Assembly (NCBI RefSeq): GCF_000299335.2
Contig: NZ_CP004387.1
Span: 3,178,994-3,242,993 of the forward strand
DNA: 64,000 bases
Direction of reading: 5' to 3'
DNA from: Isoalcanivorax pacificus W11-5
GTDB lineage: Bacteria > Pseudomonadota > Gammaproteobacteria > Pseudomonadales > Alcanivoracaceae
The translations under genes and the position numbers were made by a program. Each line of letters starts with the position of its first letter. Position 1 is the stretch's first letter. Positions 36,140-45,098 of this stretch are shown piece after piece. The notes under the pieces are model-generated. The model did no database searches. It worked only from the letters and a program-made list of their open reading frames with translations, and was not told the DNA's origin.

Positions 36140-36687
36140 GAGAATAGACAATCTTGTCAATCCGCAGTCAGGCCAGGTTTCTTTTTTGGTCTCGACTCAG
36201 ACCCGAGAGGTATCGCCCCACTCACCAAGCTGTCGCCCAACAGGTCACCCGTCAGGCGCTATCGGGTCACGTCACTCCGCAAGATCACGCGATTTTAAGC
36301 GGCCATCCTACTGATGGCACCCTGCCAGTCCGCCACGTTCAACTGCGATGTCCGGAAAAGTCTCAACACCGGCCTATGTCCTCATCAAGATCGATTCTGA
36401 CCATATGCGTCTTTACTCAGACGCAATAGGAAACAACACTCCCAAGCTCCGGGATTACGCCGGTCGAAACGGCTATCTCTGGTCCAGAATTTTGTACTTA
36501 ACGGGGGCTTTATGCCGGTGCAACGCAGTATTCATAGAAATTCGTGGCAAGTGCTGTCTACATCAATTTCCCTATGCTCCATCCCTGGCGCCTTCCGCGC
36601 GCAGTTAATACTCGCTTGATACAGACGGCAACATGAATCGCAGTCAACACCGGCATCGGAGATGAATCGAATGTAAAGAATAGACGG
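36140..36687. other. 548-bp stretch without recognised gene
   Basis: Lower-GC than its surroundings and interrupted by stops in all frames; short frames (for example about 36.35-36.61 kb, plus) have no ribosome site or similarity that I recognise. It may hold the promoter of the next ICE gene; nothing else is seen. Confidence 0.4.
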
Positions 36688-37452
36688 ATGGAAACGCAAA
36701 TGCGCAAGGCCAGACACCATCACTACTCCAAGGTCTCTTACCGACCGATTGAAGCGGCCATTCGCTGGAGTGATCTAATGCGGTTCGAGTCGCGCATTCT
36801 CCACGTGATCGGAGACAAGCCAATACCTGACCGCCAGGATTTTCCGCGATGGCCAATGCTCTGCCTCAATACCGAACGCATCTTCGATGCTATCAGAAAC
36901 GGAGATCTATCGTTTGGAAAGAATGGCATCACATCCAACGATCCCATGCTGTTCGATGATCCCGACCTAACCGTGCGCCACGTTGATCTCAAGCTGTGGA
37001 TGTCGCACTTCTACCCAGACCAAAAACCCGCCTTCCTTTTCGATGTCGTCGAGCGGCAACTGCAGCCGGCCATCAGTGTCAGATCCCTGCAAACCCTGCT
37101 GGCCGATCGCGAAGCGCTCAGTGTACAACTGGCGGAACATGAGCAGTCCCTGGCCACGATGCAGGCCAAGTACGAATCGGTATGCGAAGAACTTGAACAC
37201 AAGCGCGATCCATCTCGCGAGGTGGCGCCCAGGAGTGAAACGACCTATCTCAACATCGTTGGCGGGCTGCTGACCTTGCTGCTCGGCAAGTCACCGGGCG
37301 GGAGGCCGTACTCGTCGTTCGAGACGACGGATTCCGTCATCAGCGCATTGCTTGCCCACTACGAAGGCCGGCCCGGAATCAGCGAGCGCACTTTATGGGC
37401 AAAATTCTCTGCGGCAAGGCGGCATCTGGACGCCAGCGATCGCCGACGGTAG
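36688..37452 (+). CDS. conserved ICE hypothetical protein
   Basis: 254 residues. Opening RHHHYSKVSYRPIEAAIRWS, a middle coiled coil (LLADREALSVQLAEHEQSLA-TMQAKYESVCEELEHK) and a C-terminal segment YLNIVGGLLTLLLGKSPGGR … SERTLWAKFSAARRHLD of the kind that resembles a small DNA-binding or replication accessory domain. I do not recognise a named family. Its last 24 codons are repeated as DNA about 3.88 kb downstream, just before alpA, which suggests that the cadmium module was inserted next to it. Confidence 0.75.
   Translation: METQMRKARHHHYSKVSYRPIEAAIRWSDLMRFESRILHVIGDKPIPDRQDFPRWPMLCLNTERIFDAIRNGDLSFGKNGITSNDPMLFDDPDLTVRHVDLKLWMSHFYPDQKPAFLFDVVERQLQPAISVRSLQTLLADREALSVQLAEHEQSLATMQAKYESVCEELEHKRDPSREVAPRSETTYLNIVGGLLTLLLGKSPGGRPYSSFETTDSVISALLAHYEGRPGISERTLWAKFSAARRHLDASDRRR
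37376..37447 (+). repeat. direct repeat, left copy (72 bp perfect)
   Basis: Identical over 72 bp to 41256-41327 and similar for about 20 bp more (3 changes, ending …AGTCGAACCG). It forms the end of the 254-residue ICE gene and bounds the CadR/CadA/methyltransferase module on the left. Confidence 0.97.
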
Positions 37453-37514
37453 TTGTAGTCGAACCGCTCTCGGAGGGGCAGCTCGTCAAGAAACAAACGC
37501 GAAATGCTGTGGTA

Positions 37515-38075
37515 TCACAGAGTCTGCGCCCGCGAGGTTCTACTCTTGGCCTCCTTTGGAGTCAACTGGCGAGTCCGACCGCCAGTGCGCGTCGGGCGCG
37601 CGCCGTTTGGCACATCCACTGCAGCAACCAACAGTTCGGCCTGCGGATTGGGATTCCGAAGGTCGGCGTCGTGGCAATCGCCATCTGACAACCCCTGCAA
37701 GATGCCGCACGCTTCCACCGGCCGAGCACCCGAGCACGTCTCGCGCAGTGCGAGCAAGTGCCGTTTCAACTGCAACAGCGCCTCCATGCGGACTTCCACC
37801 TGCTGGATATGAGCGTCCAGCAGCGCATTGACCTCGCCACAATCCCGAGTCGGGCTATCTCGCAGGCCCAATAGCGTCCGGATCTCGCTCAGCGACATGT
37901 CGAGAGAACGGCAGTGGCGGATGAAACGCAAACGCTCGACGTGCGCGGCGCCGTACAACCGGAAGTTGCCGTCGCTGCGCGCGGGCTCTGGCAACAACCC
38001 TTCCTTCTCGTAGTAGCGGATGGTCACGACCTCGCATCCTGTCCGCTTCGCAAGCTCTCCAATCTTGATTTCCAT
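37515..38075 (-). CDS. cadR: MerR-family Cd(II)/Pb(II)-responsive regulator (CadR/PbrR type)
   Basis: 186 residues. MEIKIGELAKRTGCEVVTIR-YYEKEGLLPEPARSDGNFRL is the MerR winged helix; metal cysteines C79 (TRDCGEV), C114 (ETCSGA) and C123 (VEACGIL), plus C14, fit the CadR/PbrR pattern. About 40 residues follow the usual end (DVPNGARPTRTGGRTRQLTP…), longer than the roughly 145-155 residues normal in the family and without the His-rich tail of Pseudomonas CadR; this tail runs toward the module edge and may be acquired by read-through. Divergent from the ATPase gene. Confidence 0.92.
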   Translation of the reverse strand: MEIKIGELAKRTGCEVVTIRYYEKEGLLPEPARSDGNFRLYGAAHVERLRFIRHCRSLDMSLSEIRTLLGLRDSPTRDCGEVNALLDAHIQQVEVRMEALLQLKRHLLALRETCSGARPVEACGILQGLSDGDCHDADLRNPNPQAELLVAAVDVPNGARPTRTGGRTRQLTPKEAKSRTSRAQTL

Positions 38076-38097
38076 AGCTCATCTACCCATCTATCAC

Positions 38098-38128
38098 TTG
38101 ACTCTATAGTAACTATAGAGATTCTAAT
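38098..38128 (+). promoter_or_regulatory. MerR-type operator/promoter of the cadA gene
   Basis: TTGACT (-35) is followed by the dyad CTCTATAGTAACTATAGAG and an AT-rich -10 region near ATTCTAAT, with the overlong spacer usual for MerR-family promoters. It lies in the 92-bp divergent space between the regulator and the ATPase gene. Confidence 0.8.
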
Positions 38129-38167
38129 GGGCAACAACATAGATGACCCATGTGACGGAACTTATTC

Positions 38168-40570
38168 ATGAGCGAACACAGCCCAGAAGGGTGTGACTGT
38201 GCGGCCACACCGATCATTCCAGCCGCAACGCAAGCCCGACCTATCGCCGAATCGGCCGAGGCTGTCTACCGCATCGAGAACATGGATTGCCCGACTGAAG
38301 AGGCACTGATCCGAAGCAAACTAGGCGGCCTATCGGGTGTGATCGGACTCGACTTCAATCTGATGCAGCGTACCTTGGCGGTGCGACATGAACTGCCTTC
38401 GCTGTTGCCGGTTGAACAAGCCCTGAAGGCGATCGGCATGCAGGCTGTACGCATGGATGCAGCCGTGGCCGGGCAGACCACCAGATTATCCATTGCCAAG
38501 ATGGATTGCCCGACCGAAGAAACGCTGATCCGTAACAAGCTGGCAACCGTGGCCGGCGTCTCCTATCTCGATTTCAATCTGGTGCAACGCACCCTGTCCG
38601 TGCGTCATGCCGACCACGCGCTGCCAAATGTGCTCGCCGCACTGCAAGCGCTTGGATTCGAGGCACAGGTGCTTGAGGCAGCGGACACCACTACATCGGC
38701 TGCCCCGGCGACAGCACCTACCAAGTGGTGGCCGCTTGCCGTCTCCCTAGTGGCGGCATCGGCAGCGGAGGTCGTCTACTGGCTTCATGACGGCAACCAC
38801 TGGTCAGTCATCGCTCTGGCGCTCGTCGCCATTTTCACGGGAGGTCTCTCCACCTACAAGAAGGGCTGGTTTGCGCTCAAGAACCTCAATCTCAACATGA
38901 ACGCCCTGATGTCGATTGCCGTCACGGGCGCAATGCTGATCGGTCACTGGCCGGAAGCGGCGATGGTGATGGCGCTTTTCACGCTGGCCGAGGTGATCGA
39001 AGCCAGATCGCTGGATCGCGCCCGTAACGCCATACGCGGGCTACTCGACTTGGCCCCGGAAAAGGCCACCGTGCGACAACCCGACGACACATGGCGCGAT
39101 GTGGACGCCAAGCAGGTCGCCATTGGCGCCCGTGTTCGAGTCAAACCGGGAGAACGGATCGCCCTCGACGGCGAAATACTGGTAGGACATTCCACGGTCA
39201 ATCAGGCGCCGATCACCGGCGAAAGCCTCCCGGTTGAAAAGACGCTTGGCGATCCGGTGTTCGCCGGCACGATCAACGAATCCGGTTCGTTCGAATACCG
39301 CGTCACAGCCATAGCCACCAACTCTACGCTAGCCCGCATCATCCATGCCGTAGAGGCCGCCCAAGGCAGCCGTGCGCCGACCCAGCGCTTTGTGGATCAG
39401 TTTGCCCGCTGGTACACCCCAATCGTCTTCGTCGTAGCCATCGTCGTCGCATTGGTACCACCGCTGTTCATGGGCGCAGCGTGGCTGGACTGGATTTACC
39501 GCGCGCTGGTTCTGTTGGTCGTTGCCTGTCCGTGCGCTCTCGTGATTTCCACGCCTGTCACCATCGTCAGCGGATTGGCCGCCGCTGCGCGCCGCGGCAT
39601 TCTCATCAAGGGTGGTGTCTATCTGGAAGAAGGCCGCAAGCTGCGCTGGCTGGCGCTGGACAAGACCGGCACGATCACGCATGGCAAGCCAGCGCAATCC
39701 GATTTCGTGGCGTGGGCCAATGCACAGCCTAGCGACAGCCGCAGAATTGCCGCGAGTCTGGCGGCTCGCTCGGACCATCCCGTATCCAAGGCTGTGGCGC
39801 AAGCCGCCAAGGCTGATGGGGTCGCCTTGCTCGAAGTTGCCGATTTCACCGCATTGCCCGGCAGAGGGGTGAGTGGCCGCATCGACGGTGAGACCTATCA
39901 CCTCGGCAACCATCGGATGCTCGAAGAGCTGGGGCACTGCACGCCGGAACTGGAACAGCGCATCTCCGCGATGGAAGTCGAAGGCAAGACCGTGGTGACG
40001 CTGGTATGTACAAGTGGCGCGCAAGCCCTTATCGCGGTAGCGGACACCATCAAGGACAGCAGCACGAGCGCCATCGAGGATCTGCATGCCCTGGGCATCA
40101 AAACCATGATGCTGACCGGCGACAACCCACATACGGCACAGGCCATTGCCAGGCAAGCCGGCATCGACCGCGCGCAGGGCAACCTATTGCCAGACGACAA
40201 ACTGCGCGAGATCGAACAACTGGCGCGGACGGGGAAGGTCGGCATGGTGGGCGACGGCATCAACGATGCGCCCGCCTTGGCTCGCGCTGACATCGGCTTC
40301 GCGATGGGTGCCGCCGGTACCGACACGGCCATCGAAACGGCTGACGTAGCGCTGATGGATGACGACCTGCGCAAGATTCCGACGTTCATTCGCCTGTCAC
40401 GTGCAACCGCGCGCGTGCTGACGCAGAACATCGTGCTGGCGCTTGGCATCAAGGCGGTCTTTCTTGCGCTCACTTTCTCGGGACACGCCACGATGTGGAT
40501 GGCGGTGTTCGCCGACATGGGCGCAAGCCTGATTGTGGTGCTCAACGGATTGCGTTTGCTGCGCCACTGA
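38168..40570 (+). CDS. cadA: Cd2+/Zn2+/Pb2+-exporting P1B-type ATPase (CadA type)
   Basis: 800 residues. Two HMA-like domains whose metal loops read ENMDCPTEEALIRSKL and AKMDCPTEETLIRNKL (a single MDCPTEE Cys-x-x-Glu type rather than CxxC), then six to eight membrane segments, VVACPCALVISTPVTIVSG (CPC), [47 protein letters not shown]. The MDCPTEE motif and the neighbouring CadR-type gene indicate divalent Cd/Zn/Pb rather than copper. Inner-membrane efflux pump. Confidence 0.95.
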   Translation: MSEHSPEGCDCAATPIIPAATQARPIAESAEAVYRIENMDCPTEEALIRSKLGGLSGVIGLDFNLMQRTLAVRHELPSLLPVEQALKAIGMQAVRMDAAVAGQTTRLSIAKMDCPTEETLIRNKLATVAGVSYLDFNLVQRTLSVRHADHALPNVLAALQALGFEAQVLEAADTTTSAAPATAPTKWWPLAVSLVAASAAEVVYWLHDGNHWSVIALALVAIFTGGLSTYKKGWFALKNLNLNMNALMSIAVTGAMLIGHWPEAAMVMALFTLAEVIEARSLDRARNAIRGLLDLAPEKATVRQPDDTWRDVDAKQVAIGARVRVKPGERIALDGEILVGHSTVNQAPITGESLPVEKTLGDPVFAGTINESGSFEYRVTAIATNSTLARIIHAVEAAQGSRAPTQRFVDQFARWYTPIVFVVAIVVALVPPLFMGAAWLDWIYRALVLLVVACPCALVISTPVTIVSGLAAAARRGILIKGGVYLEEGRKLRWLALDKTGTITHGKPAQSDFVAWANAQPSDSRRIAASLAARSDHPVSKAVAQAAKADGVALLEVADFTALPGRGVSGRIDGETYHLGNHRMLEELGHCTPELEQRISAMEVEGKTVVTLVCTSGAQALIAVADTIKDSSTSAIEDLHALGIKTMMLTGDNPHTAQAIARQAGIDRAQGNLLPDDKLREIEQLARTGKVGMVGDGINDAPALARADIGFAMGAAGTDTAIETADVALMDDDLRKIPTFIRLSRATARVLTQNIVLALGIKAVFLALTFSGHATMWMAVFADMGASLIVVLNGLRLLRH

Positions 40571-40589
40571 TTCGCCAGGAGAGAAAAGA

Positions 40590-41204
40590 ATGTCAGATCA
40601 ACACTATTGGGAAAGTAAAGCGCGCATCTACGATCGAATCACCGCCCCGTTGGCGCGTCCTATGAAAAGCGCCGCTATCCTTGCGGCGGATGCCGTCCGC
40701 GGCGAGAACCGGGTTCTTGAGGTTGCCGCCGGCACCGGCTTGTTCACCACTGCTATCGCAGGTGCGGCACGCGAGGTCGTTGCCACGGATTACGCCACCG
40801 CAATGGTGGCCATACTAGCGAAACGAGTACAGGAGGCAGGGTTCCAGAACGTCCGTTGCGAGCAAGCCGACATCAAAGCACTGCACTTTGATCGTGCCTC
40901 ATTCGACTGTGTTGTCGCTGCGAACGTGCTGCACCTAATGCCTGACCTTGCCGCAACGCTTGCGGCGCTGAGACGGGTGCTACGACCAGACGGAAAACTC
41001 GTTGTGCCAACGTTCTGTCACGACGAAACCAGATTGGCTACCGTCCTGTCGAGATTACTTTCACTTACGGGCTTTCCCATCAAGCATCGCTTCTCCACCC
41101 GCTCGCTGTGCAACGCACTAGAAGCTGCCGGCGTGCGTGTCACGCGCTTCAAGACCTTACCGGGCCTTATTCCGGTTGGCTACGTCGAGGGTGTATTCGA
41201 CTGA
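40590..41204 (+). CDS. class I SAM-dependent methyltransferase
   Basis: 204 residues from MSDQHYWESKARIYDRITAP behind AGGAGAGA. RVLEVAAGTGLFTTAIAGAA is motif I, with VVATDYATAMVAILAKRVQE, FDCVVAANVLHLMPDLAATL and LRRVLRPDGKLVVPTFCHDE. Starts 19 bp after the ATPase gene, so it is part of the cad transcription unit. Methyltransferases are seen beside some cad/pbr genes, but no role in metal resistance is established; methylation of a metal or small thiol is speculative. Confidence 0.88.
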   Translation: MSDQHYWESKARIYDRITAPLARPMKSAAILAADAVRGENRVLEVAAGTGLFTTAIAGAAREVVATDYATAMVAILAKRVQEAGFQNVRCEQADIKALHFDRASFDCVVAANVLHLMPDLAATLAALRRVLRPDGKLVVPTFCHDETRLATVLSRLLSLTGFPIKHRFSTRSLCNALEAAGVRVTRFKTLPGLIPVGYVEGVFD

Positions 41205-41205
41205 G

Positions 41206-41335
41206 ACTCAACCCCCTCATCAACGTGCTGCTCGTGCATTGCGAGAGTCACCTAAGAATCAGCGAGCGCACTTTATGGGCAAAATTCTCTGCGGCAAGGC
41301 GGCATCTGGACGCCAGCGATCGCCGACTGTAATTG
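41206..41335 (+). pseudogene. 3' remnant of a second copy of the ICE gene at 36.7 kb
   Basis: Reading LNPLINVLLVHCESHLRISE and then RTLWAKFSAARRHLDASDRR-L, this is a diverged tail of the same protein family as the intact gene upstream (ISALLAHYEGRPGISERTLW…). No start or body is present. The last part is the right copy of the 72-bp direct repeat. Confidence 0.8.
41256..41327 (+). repeat. direct repeat, right copy (72 bp perfect)
   Basis: Same 72 bases as 37376-37447. Marks the right boundary of the cad module, about 110 bp before the alpA-like gene. Confidence 0.97.
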
Positions 41336-41435
41336 CAGTCGAACCGTCTGCAGTTGCAGTGCAATCCGTTCCGATGCGCTATTGAATACGAGGCACTTTC
41401 CGAACAGCGCCGATGAGCGTCAAGGAGTGCCCACC

Positions 41436-41654
41436 ATGTCTTCGCAGACCACCGCCCCGGCGACGCCGGTTGAACGTCGCATCCTGCGCCGCGCCGAAGT
41501 CGAAGCCAAGACCGGCTTCAAGCGCGCACACATCTACAGCCTGATGAAAGAAGGCAGGTTCCCGAAGGCACTGCGTTTGGGCGTGCGCGCAGTGGGCTGG
41601 GACTCGACCGAGATCGACCAGTGGATCGCTGATCGCCTCAAAGAACGCGCCTGA
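41436..41654 (+). CDS. AlpA-family regulator/excision-type HTH protein
   Basis: 72 residues from MSSQTTAPATPVERRILRRA behind CAAGGAG; a longer frame starts 18 codons earlier but lacks this site. ILRRAEVEAKTGFKRAHIYS-LMKEGRFPKALRLGVRAVGW plus EIDQWIADRLKERA is the AlpA (phage-type winged helix) family. It heads the ICE maintenance operon before parA, the usual place in this ICE superfamily. Confidence 0.92.
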   Translation: MSSQTTAPATPVERRILRRAEVEAKTGFKRAHIYSLMKEGRFPKALRLGVRAVGWDSTEIDQWIADRLKERA

Positions 41655-41698
41655 CGCTTCTCCTTTTCCGGTTCATCCCATTCCGTGAGGAGAAGCCC

Positions 41699-42550
41699 AT
41701 GCAGGTGGTATCCATCATTTCGACCAAGGGCGGCGTGGGCAAGACAACCACGGCGGCCAACCTGGGCGGCTTCGCGGCCGACGCAGGGTTGCGTGTGCTG
41801 CTGCTGGACCTGGACGTGCAACCCACTTTGTCGAGCTATTTCGAGTTGCAAACGCGCGCCTCGGCCGGCATCTACGAGCTGTTGGCTTTCAACGAGCAGG
41901 ACATGGGGCGCTTGGTGTCGCGCACCGCGATTGCGGGCCTGGACCTGGTGCTTTCCAACGACGACAAGGGGCAGTTGAATACCCTGTTGCTGCACGCGCC
42001 GGATGGGCGACTTCGGTTGCGCAATCTGCTGCCCATATTCCACGCACACTACGACTTGCTGCTGATCGACACGCAGGGCGCACGCAGTGTCCTGCTTGAA
42101 ATGGCCGTGCTGGCCTCTGACCTGGCACTCTCGCCAGTCACCCCCGAGATACTGGCTGCACGCGAATTCCGACGTGGCACCTTGCAACTGATGCGGGACA
42201 TCGCGCCATACCGGCGCCTCGGCATCGAGCCGCCGCCGCTACACCTGCTCATCAACCGCGTGCATCCGGTTTCCAGCAACGCGCGGCTCATACAGCAGGC
42301 ACTGCGCGACCTGTTCCGATCCGAGTCTGGCATCGCCGTGCTCGATACCAGCATCCCCGCCATCGAAGCCTATCCGCGCGCATCGACCCAGGCCTTGCCG
42401 GTGCATCGCGTAGAACACCGACGCCCTACGGGGCGGACGACGCCGGCCGCTTTCGACACGATGCGCGCACTCGCCTGCGAACTGTTGCCGAGTTGGGAAC
42501 CCTCGTTCACTCGACTGAAAGCGGGAGCGCACCGGAGGAGCAGCACATGA
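41699..42550 (+). CDS. parA: ParA-family ATPase (ICE partition/maintenance)
   Basis: 283 residues. Deviant Walker A: SIISTKGGVGKTTTAANLGG; LLLDLDVQPTLSSYF; Walker B-like YDLLLIDTQGARSVLL. Lacks an N-terminal helix-turn-helix, as the short ParA/Soj type does. In ICEs of this group it aids retention of the excised circle, working with the ParB-like gene two positions on. The stop overlaps the next start by ATGA. Confidence 0.93.
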   Translation: MQVVSIISTKGGVGKTTTAANLGGFAADAGLRVLLLDLDVQPTLSSYFELQTRASAGIYELLAFNEQDMGRLVSRTAIAGLDLVLSNDDKGQLNTLLLHAPDGRLRLRNLLPIFHAHYDLLLIDTQGARSVLLEMAVLASDLALSPVTPEILAAREFRRGTLQLMRDIAPYRRLGIEPPPLHLLINRVHPVSSNARLIQQALRDLFRSESGIAVLDTSIPAIEAYPRASTQALPVHRVEHRRPTGRTTPAAFDTMRALACELLPSWEPSFTRLKAGAHRRSST

Positions 42551-42804
42551 CCATCGCGCGCTCACTACAGCGTGGCAACAAGCGACTGAAACCGCTCATC
42601 GACTTCGCACTGAAGGAAGGCTGGGAGGTCGCTCGCACAGCGGGCGGACACCTGAAGTTCACCAAGCCGGGCCTGCCTCCGATCTACACCGGCTCGACGC
42701 CCGGCGATCGCCGCGCCGGCCTCAACGCGCGCGCTCGACTGCGCCGCACCGATCGCGCCACCGACCTGAAAGCGACGACAAGGGAGGCCGACGCCGATGG
42801 CTGA
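42547..42804 (+). CDS. HicA-like small protein
   Basis: 85 residues from MTIARSLQRGNKRLKPLIDF. VARTAGGHLKFTKPGLPPIY keeps the Gly-Gly-His of the HicA mRNA-interferase/dsRBD fold, followed by TGSTPGDRRAGLNARARLRR. No HicB-like antitoxin is next to it; it is embedded between parA and parB with overlaps of 4 and 8 bp. It is therefore more likely a fixed part of the maintenance operon than a free-standing toxin-antitoxin pair. Confidence 0.7.
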   Translation: MTIARSLQRGNKRLKPLIDFALKEGWEVARTAGGHLKFTKPGLPPIYTGSTPGDRRAGLNARARLRRTDRATDLKATTREADADG

Positions 42805-44518
42805 ACCGACCCCCCAGGACATGGCGGCCAAGTTGCTGGCCGAGCGCTTCGAGCGCAGCGGCCCGGTCGCTGAGGCACTGAGCGATCCCATCGCCGATAC
42901 TCCCATGACGGTGACGCTGGACCAGCTCCAGCCCTATGACCTCAATCCGCGCGTCACGCGCAATCCGCGTTACGACGAAATCAAGGCATCGATTCGGGAG
43001 CGTGGCCTCGACGCGCCGCCGGCCATCACCCGCCGGCCCGGCGGGACGCACTACATCATTCGCAATGGCGGCAACACGCGACTCGCCATCCTGCGCGAGT
43101 TGTGGAGCGAAACGAAGGACGAGCGCTTCTTCCGCATCCCCTGCCTGTTCCGGCCCTGGCCCGAACGCGGCGAGATCATCGCGCTCACCGGCCACCTGGC
43201 CGAGAATGAACTGCACGGCGGCCTGTCGTTCATCGAACGCGCCCTGGGCGTGGAGAAGGCCCGCGAACTCTACGAACAGGAGTCCGGCCAGACGCTGACG
43301 CAGAGCGAGCTGGCGCGTCGCCTCAGTGCCGACGGCTACCCGATCGCCCAGCCACACATCAGCCGTATGCAGGACGCCGTGCGCTACCTGCTGCCGGCGA
43401 TCCCAGCCGTGCTCTACGGCGGTCTCGGCCGGCCCCAGGTGGAACGGCTGACGGCCCTGCGCAGGGCGAGCACACGGATATGGGAAGCGCGCGGCGCGAA
43501 CAAACGGCTGGCCGTCGATTTCCCGTCGCTGTTCAACGACGTGCTCGCCCTGTTCGACGGCGACACCGACGGCTTCTCGATCAAGCGGGTGCAGGATGAA
43601 CTCATCGGGCAGATGGCCGAGTTGCTGGAAGCCGACTACGATAGCCTGACGCTGGAGATCGGCGAGACCGAGAACCGGCAGCGTGCGCTGACCAGCGATC
43701 CGGTGCCCCCCGCACCGCAGTCCGGCAATGCCGCGGCCGCGCCCGTGACGCCACAGCCACCGCACTCGCCCGACCCGGCGCCGCCAGTTCCCATGGCGCA
43801 GCCCCCAGCCACATCGCCGAAGCCACCACGGATGCCGGAACCGCCGGCATCGCCCCCTCCCTCGGAAACGCCCGGCAGTGTGCAGCCTTCGGACGACGAT
43901 CACGACGAACGCCTGCGAGGCCATATCGTGTCGCCGGCGCCGACCACCGAACGCTTGCAGGCGATCCAACGCCTGGTGGCCGACCAGACCGGCGAGGCAT
44001 TGCCCGACTTCGAGGCAAACGCCTTGCAGGCGATTCCGGTGCAGGCCGGCGGTCTCTATCCGATTTCCGATGTCTGGTACATCGAACCGGGCCTGGACGC
44101 GCCGGATCGGCTGCGCGTGCATATCACGCAGTTCGCGCGCGAGATCGCCGAGGAAGCCGGACAGGCCGAGCGCATCGAGGCCATCGACGACGGCATCGGC
44201 TTCCTTTGCGACATAGGCGCCCTATCGACGGACCCGCAGGCGATGCCGCTCATCGCCCGCGCGACGCTCACCCTGCTGCACGCCCTCAGTGCGGGATACC
44301 GGCCGGCGGCCGCAGCACCCACCGCACTCGACAACCTGCGCCTGACCGATGCCCTGGGGCCGCTGCTGCAGGGTCGGAAGAATGGCGACAAGGCGCAGGC
44401 CTCGCGTCTCAGCGACAGCGGCCTGGTCAAACTCTTTCGTCTGCTGCGACTCGCGCGCCGGCTGCTGGAACTGGAATCCGGCACGGCATCGGGCGCGCGC
44501 ACCGCCACCGAACCGTAA
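42797..44518 (+). CDS. parB: ParB-like partition protein, ICE type
   Basis: 573 residues. ParB/Sulfiredoxin-type nuclease-like domain: TLDQLQPYDLNPRVTRNPRY, IIRNGGNTRLAILRELW, ALTGHLAENELHGGLSFIER; then a helix-turn-helix GQTLTQSELARRLSADGYPI. A Pro-rich low-complexity linker (PPAPQSGNAAAAPVTPQPPH … PPPSETPGS) separates a C-terminal domain specific to ICEs. It is longer than chromosomal ParB (about 290). Confidence 0.92.
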   Translation: MAEPTPQDMAAKLLAERFERSGPVAEALSDPIADTPMTVTLDQLQPYDLNPRVTRNPRYDEIKASIRERGLDAPPAITRRPGGTHYIIRNGGNTRLAILRELWSETKDERFFRIPCLFRPWPERGEIIALTGHLAENELHGGLSFIERALGVEKARELYEQESGQTLTQSELARRLSADGYPIAQPHISRMQDAVRYLLPAIPAVLYGGLGRPQVERLTALRRASTRIWEARGANKRLAVDFPSLFNDVLALFDGDTDGFSIKRVQDELIGQMAELLEADYDSLTLEIGETENRQRALTSDPVPPAPQSGNAAAAPVTPQPPHSPDPAPPVPMAQPPATSPKPPRMPEPPASPPPSETPGSVQPSDDDHDERLRGHIVSPAPTTERLQAIQRLVADQTGEALPDFEANALQAIPVQAGGLYPISDVWYIEPGLDAPDRLRVHITQFAREIAEEAGQAERIEAIDDGIGFLCDIGALSTDPQAMPLIARATLTLLHALSAGYRPAAAAPTALDNLRLTDALGPLLQGRKNGDKAQASRLSDSGLVKLFRLLRLARRLLELESGTASGARTATEP

Positions 44519-44534
44519 GGCCGAGGGAGACGCG

Positions 44535-45095
44535 ATGTCGGCACCGCATCCACTCAACCAGGCCGTGATCGCCCAGGCGCTGCACAATCTGCGCAACGGC
44601 CAGTTGCGCCGCTGCAAGGCGATGGGCTTCGGCGACCGGGAGCTGGACGCACTCAAACACCCGGAGCTGGTCAGCATGCTGGTCAACGCCACGGTGTCCT
44701 GGTGCTCGGTCAAGGTGAACCGCGAGGTGCTGCAACGCCTGTTGAACCAGGTGGAGGACGTCGAGAAGGAGATCGCCACCGTCGATCGCATGCTCCGCCT
44801 GGGCGCGAGCACGGAGATGGTCAGCAAGTTCTACGGCCTGACCCATCAGGAAGTGGCGTTGCGCCGGGACGTTCTCGGCCTGCCCAAACGCAAGGGCCGC
44901 CATCCGGTATTGAGCGAGGAACAGGACACCGGCTTGTGGGGGCGCTGGAAGCCCGCCGTCGAGCAACGCGGCATCGCGCTGGACGACGACATGGCGATGC
45001 TCGACCTCACCCTCGATCTTGCCGAACAACTCGCCCTGCCGGCCTCCGTCATCTGGGCGACGATTCGGAGCTGGATCGATCAGGGATTGGTGTAG
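44535..45095 (+). CDS. DUF2857-family ICE protein
   Basis: 186 residues from MSAPHPLNQAVIAQALHNLR (GAGGGAG upstream). LRLGASTEMVSKFYGLTHQE-VALRRDVLGLPKRKGRHPVL resembles a helix-turn-helix followed by a basic tail, typical of DUF2857 proteins located between parB and the replication gene of these elements. Probable DNA-binding regulator (several DUF2857 genes are described as FlhC-like regulators); that role is not shown by this sequence alone. Confidence 0.78.
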   Translation: MSAPHPLNQAVIAQALHNLRNGQLRRCKAMGFGDRELDALKHPELVSMLVNATVSWCSVKVNREVLQRLLNQVEDVEKEIATVDRMLRLGASTEMVSKFYGLTHQEVALRRDVLGLPKRKGRHPVLSEEQDTGLWGRWKPAVEQRGIALDDDMAMLDLTLDLAEQLALPASVIWATIRSWIDQGLV

Positions 45096-45098
45096 GCC

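Noticed and set aside
36348-36608. 86-codon plus-strand frame in the gap before the 254-residue ICE gene
   Set aside because: No ribosome site or protein-like pattern; region has stops in all other frames.
42547-42804. Free-standing HicAB toxin-antitoxin pair
   Set aside because: Only the HicA-like fold is present, with no HicB-like neighbour and with tight overlaps to parA and parB.
42722-44122. 466-codon minus-strand frame across parB, and a 458-codon one across 44427-45803
   Set aside because: Shadows of ParB, DUF2857 and replication-protein genes; no ribosome site, His/Arg/Gln-rich artefact sequence.
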